A stretch of 64,000 nt of DNA, taken from assembly GCA_039583695.1 (NCBI GenBank), contig JAVKSL010000008.1, positions 1 through 64,000 of the forward strand, in the 5' to 3' direction. A program made the translations under genes and the position numbers. The stretch comes from JAVKSL01 sp039583695 (GTDB lineage: Bacteria; Actinomycetota; Acidimicrobiia; Acidimicrobiales; JAJPHD01). Of the stretch, positions 7,873 through 18,387 are shown piece by piece. Positions within the stretch are counted from its first letter, which is position 1, and the number at the start of each line of letters is the position of its first letter. The notes beneath the pieces are model-generated. The model had not been told where the DNA came from. It saw only the letters and a list, made by a program, of their open reading frames with translations, and did not search any database.

Positions 7873-7890
7873 GTGGCCCATGAGTGGCCC
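7869..7890 (+). repeat. 11-bp duplication at a stop/start junction
   Basis: ATGAGTGGCCC occurs twice in a row. The first copy forms an ATGA overlap with the aldehyde dehydrogenase stop but is out of frame for the next gene. The second copy provides the in-frame ATG at 7880. Confidence 0.9.
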
Positions 7891-9610
7891 AGTTGTCCTG
7901 AGGAGCCAGTCCTGGTTCGGGCAGGCTGGCAGGGCCGGCTTCGTGCACCGCTCGCACTCCAAGTCCCAGGGCCTGCCCGACGACGTGTTCGACGGCCGGC
8001 CGGTGATCGGCATCGCCAACGCCTGGTCGGAGCTGGCTCCGTGCAACGTGCACCTGCGCCAAGTGGCCGATGCGGTCAAGCGTGGGGTGTGGGAGCGCGG
8101 GGGCCTCCCCCTCGAGTTCCCCACCATGTCCCTGGGCGAGACGCTGGTACGCCCCACGGCCATGTTGTACCGAAACCTGATGGCCATGGAGGTTGAGGAG
8201 GCGATCCGCTCCAACCCACTCGACGCAGTGGTGCTGCTGGCGGGGTGCGACAAGACCACGCCGGCTCAGGTGATGGGGGCGGTCAGCGCAGATCTGCCCA
8301 CCATCGTGGTCACCGGAGGCCCGATGCTGAGCGGCCGCTACCGGGGTCGGGCAGTGGGATCGGGCACCGACGTATGGCGGATGTCCGAGGAGGCCCGCGC
8401 CGGGGAGATCACCGAGGTGGACCTACGCGCAGCGGAGGCCTGCGTGTCGCGCAGCAATGGTCATTGCACCACCATGGGAACCGCCTCCACCATGGCCTGT
8501 GTGACCGAGGCGCTGGGCTTGGCCCTGCCGGGCTCGGCCACGGTTGCTGCTGTCGACGCGCAGCGCTACAAGATCGCCCAGCTGGCCGGGCGGCGCATCG
8601 TCGACATGGTCCTCGAGAACCTGCGCCCGTCGGCCATCTTGAGCCGGCCCGCGTTCGAGAATGCGGTTCGGGTGAACGCGGCGGTGGGGGGGTCGACCAA
8701 CGCCATCATCCACCTGCTGGCCATCGCGGGGAGGGCCGAGGTGGCGCTGTGCCTCGAGGACTTCGATACCCTCGGGGCTAACGTGCCGGTGCTGGTCGAC
8801 ATCAAGCCGCACGGCCGCTTCCTGATGGACGAGCTCGACGCAGCCGGCGGCGTGCCCGCGGTCATGCACGAGCTGGGTGACCTAATCCACCTCGACCCGA
8901 TCACCGTGACAGGCCGGACGGTGGGGGAGAACGTGGCAGGCGCTGTGTGCTGGGACCGCCAGGTGATCCGCACCCGGGCTGAGCCGCTCATGGCCCCAGG
9001 GAGTCACGCAGCGGTGCTGCACGGCAATCTCTGCCCCGACGGGGCCGTGGTGAAGCTGTCGGCCGCGTCCCCGTCGCTGCTGGTGCACAGGGGAGCTGCC
9101 CTTGTGTTCGACTCCTACGAGCACTACGTGACATCCGCCGAGGAGGAGATGCCTGAGGTCGACGCCGGCAGCGTCCTGATCCTGCGCAACGCCGGGCCAA
9201 AGGGTTACCCGGGCATGCCCGAGGTCGCCAATCTGGCGTTGCCACGGCAGCTGCTGCGCCAGGGGGTGCGCGACATGGTGCGGATCTCCGACGCCCGCAT
9301 GAGCGGCACCGCATTCGGCACCGTGGTGCTCCACGTGGCGCCCGAAGCGGCCGCCGGAGGGCCCCTGGCCCTGGTGCGCACCGGCGACATGATCTCGCTC
9401 GACGCCCATCGCCGCAGCCTGGACATGGAGGTTGACGATGCAGAGCTCGAACGCCGGCGTGGCCGGCTGGCGCCACCGCCTGATCCGCCCGGCGTCGCGA
9501 CGGGCTACGTCGAGCTGTACCGGCGCCATGTGATGCAGGCGGACCGGGGTGCCGACTTCGACTTCTTGGTGGGCCGCCGCGGCAGTCCCGTGCCGCGGGA
9601 GTCGTGCTGA
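7880..9610 (+). CDS. IlvD/Edd-family sugar-acid dehydratase
   Basis: This 576-residue dehydratase carries the three Cys ligands of the iron-sulfur cluster: Cys55 (APCNVHL), Cys123 (GCDKTTPAQ) and Cys196 (GHCTTMGTASTM). Further family motifs are NAAVGGSTNAIIHL, CPDGAVVK, GPKGYPGMPE and DARMSGTAFG. The ending ADRGADFDFLV is typical of the arabinonate/xylonate dehydratase branch rather than of branched-chain amino acid IlvD. It removes water from an aldonate to give a 2-keto-3-deoxy acid. Sulfogluconate dehydratase belongs to the same family. The 7880 ATG was chosen because family similarity begins directly after it. It is the last gene of the catabolic operon. Confidence 0.85.
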   Translation: MSGPVVLRSQSWFGQAGRAGFVHRSHSKSQGLPDDVFDGRPVIGIANAWSELAPCNVHLRQVADAVKRGVWERGGLPLEFPTMSLGETLVRPTAMLYRNLMAMEVEEAIRSNPLDAVVLLAGCDKTTPAQVMGAVSADLPTIVVTGGPMLSGRYRGRAVGSGTDVWRMSEEARAGEITEVDLRAAEACVSRSNGHCTTMGTASTMACVTEALGLALPGSATVAAVDAQRYKIAQLAGRRIVDMVLENLRPSAILSRPAFENAVRVNAAVGGSTNAIIHLLAIAGRAEVALCLEDFDTLGANVPVLVDIKPHGRFLMDELDAAGGVPAVMHELGDLIHLDPITVTGRTVGENVAGAVCWDRQVIRTRAEPLMAPGSHAAVLHGNLCPDGAVVKLSAASPSLLVHRGAALVFDSYEHYVTSAEEEMPEVDAGSVLILRNAGPKGYPGMPEVANLALPRQLLRQGVRDMVRISDARMSGTAFGTVVLHVAPEAAAGGPLALVRTGDMISLDAHRRSLDMEVDDAELERRRGRLAPPPDPPGVATGYVELYRRHVMQADRGADFDFLVGRRGSPVPRESC

Positions 9611-9690
9611 TCGGCTCAGGCAAGGCCGCCGTTCCGGAGATCCTGCTTGGGTGAGCCCGCGAGCGAGGTTCGATGAGCGAGAATCCTTAG

Positions 9691-10068
9691 ATGCCCAGTC
9701 GTGTTGCCGCCCTCGACCATGTGCAGCTGGCTATGCCAGTAGGTCGGGAAGCCGAAGCCGAGAGCTTTTACTGCGGTGTGCTCGGCTTGTCTGTCCTGCC
9801 CAAGCCGGAGCCGCTCGCCTCTCGAGGCGGTCGATGGTTCAGCTCCGGTGATGTACAGATTCACCTCGGCGTCGAGCAGGACTTTCGGCCAGCTCGCAAG
9901 GCACACCCGGCCCTGCGGGTCGATGACTTCGATGATCTCGTCACGACCCTCGAGGCGGCGGGGATGACCTGGCGATGGGATCACGACCTGCCCGGGATTC
10001 GACGGCTCTACGTCGACGACCCCTTCGGAAACCGTATCGAGCTGATAGACAACGCTCGCCAGGAGTGA
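9691..10068 (+). CDS. VOC-superfamily (glyoxalase/bleomycin resistance-like) protein
   Basis: This 125-residue protein forms one vicinal-oxygen-chelate unit. ALDHVQLAMP at the N-terminus holds the first metal His, FYCGVLGL follows the first strand-helix, and YVDDPFGNRIELID supplies the final metal Glu. Such proteins act as dimers on small metabolites, for example as isomerases, dioxygenases or lyases. No operon partner points to a substrate. The gene lies about 80 bp after the catabolic operon and may be independent. The next 325 bp are without a gene. Confidence 0.85.
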   Translation: MPSRVAALDHVQLAMPVGREAEAESFYCGVLGLSVLPKPEPLASRGGRWFSSGDVQIHLGVEQDFRPARKAHPALRVDDFDDLVTTLEAAGMTWRWDHDLPGIRRLYVDDPFGNRIELIDNARQE

Positions 10069-10393
10069 CTGGTCCTTGCAGTCCCGGCAGTCGCGCTGCG
10101 GTCGAGAATCCCTGTGTGAGCTCGCCCACGGTCGGTCCTCGTGGCTGGTCCCAGCTCGATCGCAAGTGGCAGACCGAGCTGGCCGTAGGGGACCACTCCC
10201 AAGCCGGAGGCTTCCAGCAGGGCTCCGCTCAGTGCCATCGAGGGTCTGGGTTTGACCAACCCGGGAATCTGGCACGTGCGGTCACCGTGCGAGCCCATGT
10301 AGGGGAGGAATCGAGCCCAGTGCCTGGCAAGACCCGTGCCCGGTTGCGACCAGCGCTTGGCGGTGGGCGACGCCTACCGACGACCCCCAAGCG
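10069..10393. other. Intergenic region, no gene recognised
   Basis: Short open frames exist on both strands, but none has a ribosome-binding site, motif or family resemblance that I can recognise. No clear promoter, hairpin or repeat is visible. Confidence 0.6.
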
Positions 10394-10735
10394 TCAGCTA
10401 CCTGCTCCGTCGGGCGGCACCGACATCTCTGCGAGCTCGGACCACTCGGTGCCAGGGACCTCCACGTTGATGATCTCTGGCGTACGGCTCAGCAGTCCGG
10501 GCAGGGCTTCGCAGGCCGTCTTGAAGTGTGCAGAGCTGACATGGGCCTTGCCGGCGTCGGCGTCGGCAAACGCCTCGACCAGGACGAACTGATCCGGGTT
10601 CTCCGCGCTGCGCGACCACTCGAACCACAGGTTGCCCGCCTCTTGGCGCGTGGCCCGGGTGAAGTCGTCCACCTGAGCCAGCCAGTTGGCGGCGTGCTCG
10701 GGACGCACAGCGAACTTGGCGACGATGAAAATCAC
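10394..10735 (-). CDS. Antibiotic-biosynthesis-monooxygenase (YgiN-like) domain protein
   Basis: The 113-residue sequence is one ABM ferredoxin-like domain: IFIVAKFAVRPEHAANWL, then EAGNLWFEWSRSAENPDQF, then EAFADADAGKAHVSSAHFK. Such dimeric proteins act as cofactor-free quinol monooxygenases or bind small aromatics. The GTG start at 10735 has GGAGG upstream on the minus strand. It is transcribed alone and divergently from def. Its substrate cannot be told from sequence. Confidence 0.8.
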   Translation of the reverse strand: MIFIVAKFAVRPEHAANWLAQVDDFTRATRQEAGNLWFEWSRSAENPDQFVLVEAFADADAGKAHVSSAHFKTACEALPGLLSRTPEIINVEVPGTEWSELAEMSVPPDGAGS

Positions 10736-10844
10736 GAGCGACCTCCTACGGTAGGGTTAAATCGGTCAGGACCTACCCAGCTTTGTCGGAGTCGGCCAGG
10801 CTCTCAAGGGCAACGCGGATCTGGGTGCCTGCTTGTAATCTGGC

Positions 10845-11402
10845 GTGGTGACGGTTCGTTCGATCCGGGTCGTGGGGGACCCCGTGCTGCGCACTCCGGC
10901 AACTCCCGTGACCGACTTCGACAAGCCCCTGGCCCGCTTGGTGGGAGACCTCACAGAGACCCTTCACGACGCCAGCGGGGCCGGGTTGGCCGCGCCCCAG
11001 ATCGGCGTGGGGCTGCGGGTCTTCGTCTATGCCCTCGCCGATCCGGACGACCCCGAGGGCTTTCGCTACGGGCACCTGATCAATCCGGTGCTCGAGGCCA
11101 GCGAGGACCTTCTCGAAGACGAGGAGGGCTGCCTGTCCATCCCGGGGCTGTTCTACAACCTGGCCCGTCCCCGCCAGATCGTGGCCCGCGGCTTCGACCT
11201 CCACGGCGAACCCCTCGAGGTCGCGGGAACCGAACGTCTGGCCCGGTGCCTGGCGCACGAGACGGACCATCTGGATGGGGTCCTGTTCATCGACCGCCTC
11301 GAGGGCCTTGCTCGCCAGAGGGCGTTGCGAGCCGTGAGGGAGATGCTCGAGTCGGGACTGGATGTCAAGGTGAAGGCCTCACCGCACGCACCCTTGGCAT
11401 GA
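10845..11402 (+). CDS. def: Peptide deformylase
   Basis: This 185-residue metalloenzyme removes the formyl group from nascent N-terminal methionine. All three motifs are present: GAGLAAPQIG, EEGCLSIPG with the metal Cys, and HETDHLDG with the two His ligands and catalytic Glu. Length is typical. Two adjacent GTG codons (10845 and 10848) can start translation. It precedes the SigR/RsrA pair by about 50 bp. Confidence 0.95.
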   Translation: MVTVRSIRVVGDPVLRTPATPVTDFDKPLARLVGDLTETLHDASGAGLAAPQIGVGLRVFVYALADPDDPEGFRYGHLINPVLEASEDLLEDEEGCLSIPGLFYNLARPRQIVARGFDLHGEPLEVAGTERLARCLAHETDHLDGVLFIDRLEGLARQRALRAVREMLESGLDVKVKASPHAPLA

Positions 11403-11455
11403 GCGCCCGCACCTCTGGGAGCCCGACGCCTGATCGCTCCGGGTAGCCTTGCCTG

Positions 11456-12028
11456 ATGGCCAACCGGGCAGATTTTGCCGAGCTGGCGATGGAGTTCCTG
11501 CCGGCCCTGTACAGCGCGGCGATGCGAATGACTCGTAACCCTGCCGACGCGGAGGACTTGGTCCAAGAGACCTATCTGAAGGCGTACAGGGCATTCGGTA
11601 CCTTCCAGGAGGGCACCAACCTCAAAGCGTGGCTCTACCGGATACTCACCAACACCTACATCAACGCGTACCGGGCCCGCCAGCGCCACCCCGAGGTGAC
11701 TGACGTCGAAGATGTCGAGGAGCTGTACATGTACCGTCGGCTGGGAGGTCTCGAGGCCGCCGCGGCCGGTCGCAGCGCCGAGGACGAGGTGCTGGAGCGA
11801 CTCACCGACGACACTGTGAAGGCCGCGGTGGAGTCGCTGCCCGAGCAGTTCCGCATTGCCGTGCTGCTCGCCGATGTCGAGGGATTCTCGTACAAGGAGA
11901 TTGCCGAGATCACCGATGTACCGATCGGCACGGTCATGAGCCGGCTGCATCGGGGAAGAAGGGCGCTGCAAAAGGCGTTGTTGGAGTATGGCCAAGAGCG
12001 TGGTCTGGTAGGGGCCGGCGGCCGATGA
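11456..12028 (+). CDS. sigR: ECF sigma factor, SigR/SigH type
   Basis: This 190-residue ECF sigma factor has region 2 (ADAEDLVQETYLKAYRAFGT, NLKAWLYRILTNTYIN) and region 4 (SLPEQFRIAVLLADVEGFSY, VPIGTVMSRLHRGRRAL). The sequence and the overlapping RsrA-like zinc anti-sigma gene identify the actinobacterial thiol-oxidative-stress factor SigR/SigH. Known regulons include thioredoxin, mycothiol and protease genes. The stop overlaps the anti-sigma ATG by 4 bp. Confidence 0.92.
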   Translation: MANRADFAELAMEFLPALYSAAMRMTRNPADAEDLVQETYLKAYRAFGTFQEGTNLKAWLYRILTNTYINAYRARQRHPEVTDVEDVEELYMYRRLGGLEAAAAGRSAEDEVLERLTDDTVKAAVESLPEQFRIAVLLADVEGFSYKEIAEITDVPIGTVMSRLHRGRRALQKALLEYGQERGLVGAGGR

Positions 12029-12351
12029 GCAGCTACGAGGGGGACCCAATGGCTAACGACGAAGCAGTGTTGGATGAGATGCCGGCGGGGGAGGACGACT
12101 GTGGCGAGGTCGTGCGTCGCCTATATCACTTCCTCGATGGCGAGCTCACCGACGAGCGCCGATCCATGATCCGTCGTCACCTGGATGACTGCGGCTCGTG
12201 CCTGGAGGCGTTCGACTTCGAGGCCGAGCTGCGCCAGATCGTGGCATCACGTTGCCGGGACCGGGTTCCGGATCGTCTCAGGGAGCGAGTCGCTGCGGCC
12301 ATCCGGGCCGAGCAGGCTCCGTCAGGGACCGAGATGGTCGAGTCGCAATGA
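12025..12351 (+). CDS. rsrA: Zinc-binding anti-sigma factor, RsrA type
   Basis: The protein (108 aa from the ATGA overlap) contains the redox zinc motif HLDDCGSC (H-X3-C-X2-C) and an earlier Cys in EDDCGEVV, the RsrA arrangement. Oxidation of these Cys residues releases zinc and frees the sigma factor. An alternative start at 12049, preceded by GAGGGGGA, would shorten it by eight residues and has the better ribosome-binding site. The stop codon lies in the first unit of a 14-bp tandem array that separates it from the next gene. Confidence 0.9.
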   Translation: MSSYEGDPMANDEAVLDEMPAGEDDCGEVVRRLYHFLDGELTDERRSMIRRHLDDCGSCLEAFDFEAELRQIVASRCRDRVPDRLRERVAAAIRAEQAPSGTEMVESQ

Positions 12352-12425
12352 ACGGCCCAGCATGAACGGCCCAGCAAGAACGGCCCAGCAAGAACGGCCC
12401 AGCATGAACGGCCCAGCATGAACGG
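12348..12425 (+). repeat. 14-bp tandem repeat spanning a stop/start junction
   Basis: The unit ATGAACGGCCCAGC occurs at 12348, 12362, 12376 (AAG variant), 12390 (AAG variant) and 12404, and partially at 12418. The first unit holds the rsrA stop and the last holds the metalloprotease ATG. An original ATGA overlap appears to have been expanded by five units. Confidence 0.95.
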
Positions 12426-13482
12426 AGCGGTGTCCTGGGGGGTTGCCGAGAGAGTGGCGATCCGGGTTGCCGGTGGCCAGGGATCGGATGGCTCGTTTCG
12501 GTATGGCTCCCTCGAGCGGGATTTCGACGAGCTGACCGCGAAGGCCGAGGAGCTGGTCGAGCGCGAGACTGGGCTTCGCTCGATGACTGGTGTGGCGAGG
12601 GCGCGGGTGACCGATCGAGCCGGTTGGGTCCAGGCCAACCTGGCGAGCTTCCAGCGCCTCTTGCACCCGGTCATCACCAAGCTCGGTCCCAAGATTGGGA
12701 CAGGCCCCTTTGCCCCGGCCAGCCGGGCGGTCACGGGGGCCCAGGTCGGGTCCCTGCTGGGCTGGATGTCGCGACGCGTGCTTGGCCAGTACGACTTGTT
12801 GCTGGTGGAGGACGACCGGCCGGAGGAACAGGACATCGTCTACTACGTCGGGCCGAACATCGTGGAGCTGGAGCGGCGATTCGCCTTTCCTCCCCGGGAG
12901 TTTCGCCTGTGGCTGGCCCTTCACGAGGTCACTCACCGGGTCCAGTTCACCGGCATTCCCTGGATGCGGGGCCACTTCTTGTCCCTTGTGGCCGAGGGTC
13001 TGGACTCGTTGGACACAGATCCTCGCCAGCTGCTGGAAGCCTTCAAGCGGGCGGCCAACGAGGTCTCCGCGGGCCGGAACCCTCTGAGCGACGGCATCGT
13101 CAGCCTCCTGGCCAGCCCGAATCAGGCCGAGATCCTGGGCCGCATCCAGGGCCTGATGAGCTTGTTGGAAGGCCACGGCGACGTGACCATGGACCGCGCG
13201 GCGGCGGCGGAGGTCCCCAACGCACAGCGCTTCAGCCGGATCCTTCGGGAGCGCCGCACGACGGCCAGCGGGCCAGCCCGGGTCCTCCAGCAGGCGATCG
13301 GTATCGAGGCGAAGCTACGACAGTACGAGCAGGGTGAAAGGTTCATTGCCGCGGTGGAGGCAGTGGGTGGACGCGCGCTGGTCAACCGGGCATGGGAGGG
13401 CCCGGCCCTGCTTCCCACCCTGGCCGAGGTACAAGAGCCGCAGCGCTGGCTCAGCCGGGTCGGTGTCCCACCCGCAGCCTGA
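12418..13482 (+). CDS. DUF2342 zinc-dependent metalloprotease family protein
   Basis: This 354-residue actinobacterial protein has the zinc motif HEVTH inside LALHEVTHRVQFTGIPWM and a downstream LLEGHGDVTMD segment that carries further candidate ligands. The family is often annotated as F420-biosynthesis-associated or zinc-dependent metalloprotease, and its function is unproven. It commonly sits directly upstream of tilS, as here, and overlaps tilS by about 20 bp. The start is the last ATG of the tandem array. Confidence 0.85.
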   Translation: MNGAVSWGVAERVAIRVAGGQGSDGSFRYGSLERDFDELTAKAEELVERETGLRSMTGVARARVTDRAGWVQANLASFQRLLHPVITKLGPKIGTGPFAPASRAVTGAQVGSLLGWMSRRVLGQYDLLLVEDDRPEEQDIVYYVGPNIVELERRFAFPPREFRLWLALHEVTHRVQFTGIPWMRGHFLSLVAEGLDSLDTDPRQLLEAFKRAANEVSAGRNPLSDGIVSLLASPNQAEILGRIQGLMSLLEGHGDVTMDRAAAAEVPNAQRFSRILRERRTTASGPARVLQQAIGIEAKLRQYEQGERFIAAVEAVGGRALVNRAWEGPALLPTLAEVQEPQRWLSRVGVPPAA

Positions 13483-14979
13483 GGCCGCAGGCATCGACTC
13501 AGGCGGCGCGGCCCGCCTGCTCGGTCGCTGCACCTTCCCGCCAGCCGGTGAGGAGCTTTTTTGTGCGGTGTCCGGCGGAGCCGACTCGCTGGCCCTTCTG
13601 GTGCTTGCATGTGCGGCGGGGTGCAGGGTGACCGCGATCCATGTCGATCATGGGCTCCGGCCTGGCTCGGGGGCAGAAGCCGACGTCGTGGACGCGGCGG
13701 CCCGGCGCCTCGGAGCTCAATTTCGAAAAGAGCAGGTGTGGATCGAGCCGGGAGGCAACGTCGAGGCTAGGGCGCGCCAGGCCCGGCTCGGGGTCCTGCC
13801 GCCGGGGACGGCCACGGGGCACACAGTCGATGACCAGGCAGAGACCGTCCTGCTCAACTTGTGCAGGGGGGCCGGCCTCGACGGCCTGGCTGGGATGCGG
13901 GCCGGGCGGACCCACCCGATTCTGGCCCTGCGCCGGGCCGAGACGGTGGCACTGTGCGCCGAGGTGCGCTTGGTGCCTGTGGCCGATCCGTCGAACACTG
14001 ACCTGCGCCTGCGTCGCAACCGGATTCGCCACGAGGTGCTCCCCTTGCTGTGCGCGGTCGCCGAGAGGGATGTCGCGCCAGTGCTTGCCCGCCAGGCTGG
14101 GTTGCTGGCCGCTGACGCCGAGTTGCTGGCCGAGCTGGCCAGTGACATCGAGGCAGCTGACGCAACAGCTCTGCGGTTGGTTCCCGCTCCGATCGCCCGG
14201 CGTGTCTTACGGGCCTGGCTCCGAGATGAGCAGGGTCATCCGCCAGACGCGGCCGCGATCGAGCGGGTGATGGACGTGGCGCGCGGGGATGCTGGTGGCA
14301 CAGACGTCGGTGGGGGCGTGCGGGTACGACGCTCCCGGGGACGCCTTGTCGTGGGCAGGTCGCTCACGGGCGCGGGGGGTGCTGCGAGTAGGGTCGCCGC
14401 AGTGAGCGCAGGAGTGTCAGCCGATCGAGCACCAACCAGGGCCGCGCACTGTGACGACGCGGCGCTGGGGCCGGTGGTGGTGGGCGAAGCCGAGCTTGCG
14501 GCCCGGGTGGCCGAGCTCGGGGCGCAGATTACACGGGACTATGTCGGGCGCCCACCACTGTTGATCGGGGTGCTCAAGGGAGCGTTCTTGTTCATGAGCG
14601 ACCTGGCCCGGGCAATCGCGTTGCCCGTCGAGTGCGACTTCATGGCGGTGGCCTCCTACGGAACCTCCACCAGGACCAGTGGCGTGGTGAGGATCGTGAA
14701 GGACCTCGATCTGGATCTGTCCGGCCGGCACGTGCTGGTGGTGGAAGATATAGTGGACAGCGGCCTGACACTTTCGTATTTGCGGCGCAACCTGGCGGCG
14801 AGAGGGCCGGCCAGCCTGGAGGTGTGCGCCCTGCTGGTCAAGGCAGGCCTCCAGCGGGCACCCCTCGACCTTCGCTATGTCGGCTTCGAGATTCCCCCCG
14901 ACTTCGTGGTCGGTTACGGATTGGACATGAACGAGCACTACCGCAACCTGCCCTACGTGTGCCGCTATATCGAGGTGCC

Positions 14980-14983
<4 letters not shown>
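13463..14983 (+). CDS. tilS-hpt: Bifunctional TilS-hypoxanthine phosphoribosyltransferase fusion
   Basis: One 506-residue frame encodes two enzymes. Residues 1 to about 310 are a TilS tRNA(Ile) lysidine synthetase with the PP-loop AVSGGADSLALL and GHTVDDQAETVLLNLCRGAGL. Residues from about 315 are a purine phosphoribosyltransferase with GVLKGAFLFMSDLAR, the PRPP loop VVEDIVDSGLT and the C-terminal VVGYGLDMNEHYRNLPYV. No stop separates them. Similar TilS/HprT fusions are known from Listeria. The GTG at 13463 is preferred because the longer frame runs inside the upstream gene. The stop overlaps the ftsH start by 4 bp. Confidence 0.88.
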
Positions 14984-16988
<2,005 letters not shown>

Positions 16989-16992
<4 letters not shown>

Positions 16993-17573
16993 GCGCACCA
17001 GGAGGTGTCGACTTGGAGAGGGCGCAGGCGGCGGTCCGCGAGTTCCTGGCCGCGATTGGTGAGGATCCCGATCGCGAGGGCCTGGTAGAGACGCCCCGTC
17101 GGGTGGCCGCAATGTACGCCGAGCTGCTGGCCGGTCACTACGAGGACCCGGCCAGGCATCTGAAGTCCACCTTTGCCGCGGACCACGACGAGATGGTCAT
17201 GGTGCGCGATATCGCCTTTACGTCGCTGTGCGAGCACCACATGGCGCCTTTTGTTGGCAAGGCTCACGTTGCCTACATTCCCAGCGAGGACGGCAGGATC
17301 ACCGGACTTTCCAAGCTTGCCCGGCTGGTGGAGGGCTATGCGCGCCGGCTACAGGTGCAGGAGCGACTGACCAGTCAAGTTGCCGATGCCATGGAGCAGG
17401 CCCTTTGCTCCCGTGGGGTGCTGGTGGTCGTCGAGGCCGAGCACATGTGCATGTCCATGCGGGGGGTGAACAAGCCCGGAGCGGCAACCGTGACCTCGGC
17501 GGTGAGAGGCATATTCCGAGAGGACGCTGCCACCAGGGCCGAGGCCATGGCCTTTATTCAGGCTCACCGGTAG
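16989..17573 (+). CDS. folE: GTP cyclohydrolase I
   Basis: The 194-residue enzyme opens GTP to dihydroneopterin triphosphate, the first step of folate synthesis. Zinc and catalytic residues are visible in TSLCEHHMAPFVGKAHVAYI and EAEHMCMSMRGV. GLSKLARLVEGYARRLQVQE is the usual core helix. The GTG at 16989 overlaps the ftsH stop by 4 bp. It starts the folE-folP-folB-folK order. Confidence 0.95.
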
Positions 17574-17580
17574 CTCAGCC

Positions 17581-18387
17581 ATGCGAGCCCTTGTGATGGG
17601 GGTCTTGAATGTCACCCCGGACTCGTTTTGGGACGGCGGGCGCTGGGCGGATCCCGAGGCGGCCGTGGTGAGGGGCCTGGCGATGATTGCGGAAGGGGCT
17701 GACATCGTCGACGTCGGTGGGGAGTCGAGCCGCCCAGGGGCGACGCCGGTTGCGTTGGCCGAGGAGGCGCGGCGCGTGCTGCCGGTGATCACGGCCCTGG
17801 CCCCCCACGTGCGAGTGTCGGTGGACACGGTCAAAGCTGCGGTGGCCGAGGCTGCCATCGAGGCCGGGGCGACCCTGGTCAACGATATCTCGGCGTCGCT
17901 GGCGCCGCTTGCTGCGGCGGCTGGCGTGGGCTGGGTGGCGATGCACATGAGGGGCACCCCGGCGGACATGCAGCGCGCGGCGTGCTACGAGGACGTGGTA
18001 AGCGAGGTCTGTGAATGGCTGGCTGGTCGGGCGTTGTGGGGGTCAGAGCTCGGTTTGGGCGAGGTTTGGGTGGACCCTGGGATTGGCTTTGCCAAGACCG
18101 CAACTCACAACCTGGCCCTCCTCCGCCACCTCGATCAGGTCGTCGGGCTGGGATACCCTGTGCTTGTCGGCACCAGCCGCAAGAGCTTTCTCGGTCCGCT
18201 CAGTGCCCCTGCGGACCTGGGCCCGCGCACCAGTCCGGGGGATCGCCTGGAGGCGTCGCTCGCGACCGCCGTCTGGGCTGTCGAGCAGGGGGTGCAGATG
18301 GTGCGGGTCCACGATGTGTCGGCGACAGTGCAGGCTCTGACATTGCAAGGCGCGCGGCCCGTAGGCTGCGAGCGGAGGCCTTCGTGA
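17581..18387 (+). CDS. folP: Dihydropteroate synthase
   Basis: The 268-residue TIM-barrel enzyme joins p-aminobenzoate to the pterin. Motifs are MGVLNVTPDSF, DVGGESSRPGA, VDTVKAAVAEAA, WVDPGIGFAKT and VGTSRKSFLG. It lies 7 bp after folE and overlaps the next start (GTGA). Product inhibition by sulfonamides is a family property. Confidence 0.95.
   Translation: MRALVMGVLNVTPDSFWDGGRWADPEAAVVRGLAMIAEGADIVDVGGESSRPGATPVALAEEARRVLPVITALAPHVRVSVDTVKAAVAEAAIEAGATLVNDISASLAPLAAAAGVGWVAMHMRGTPADMQRAACYEDVVSEVCEWLAGRALWGSELGLGEVWVDPGIGFAKTATHNLALLRHLDQVVGLGYPVLVGTSRKSFLGPLSAPADLGPRTSPGDRLEASLATAVWAVEQGVQMVRVHDVSATVQALTLQGARPVGCERRPS

Noticed and set aside
10008..10298. Minus-strand gene in the 10,069-10,393 gap
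   Set aside because: It overlaps the VOC gene antisense and shows no motif or ribosome-binding site.
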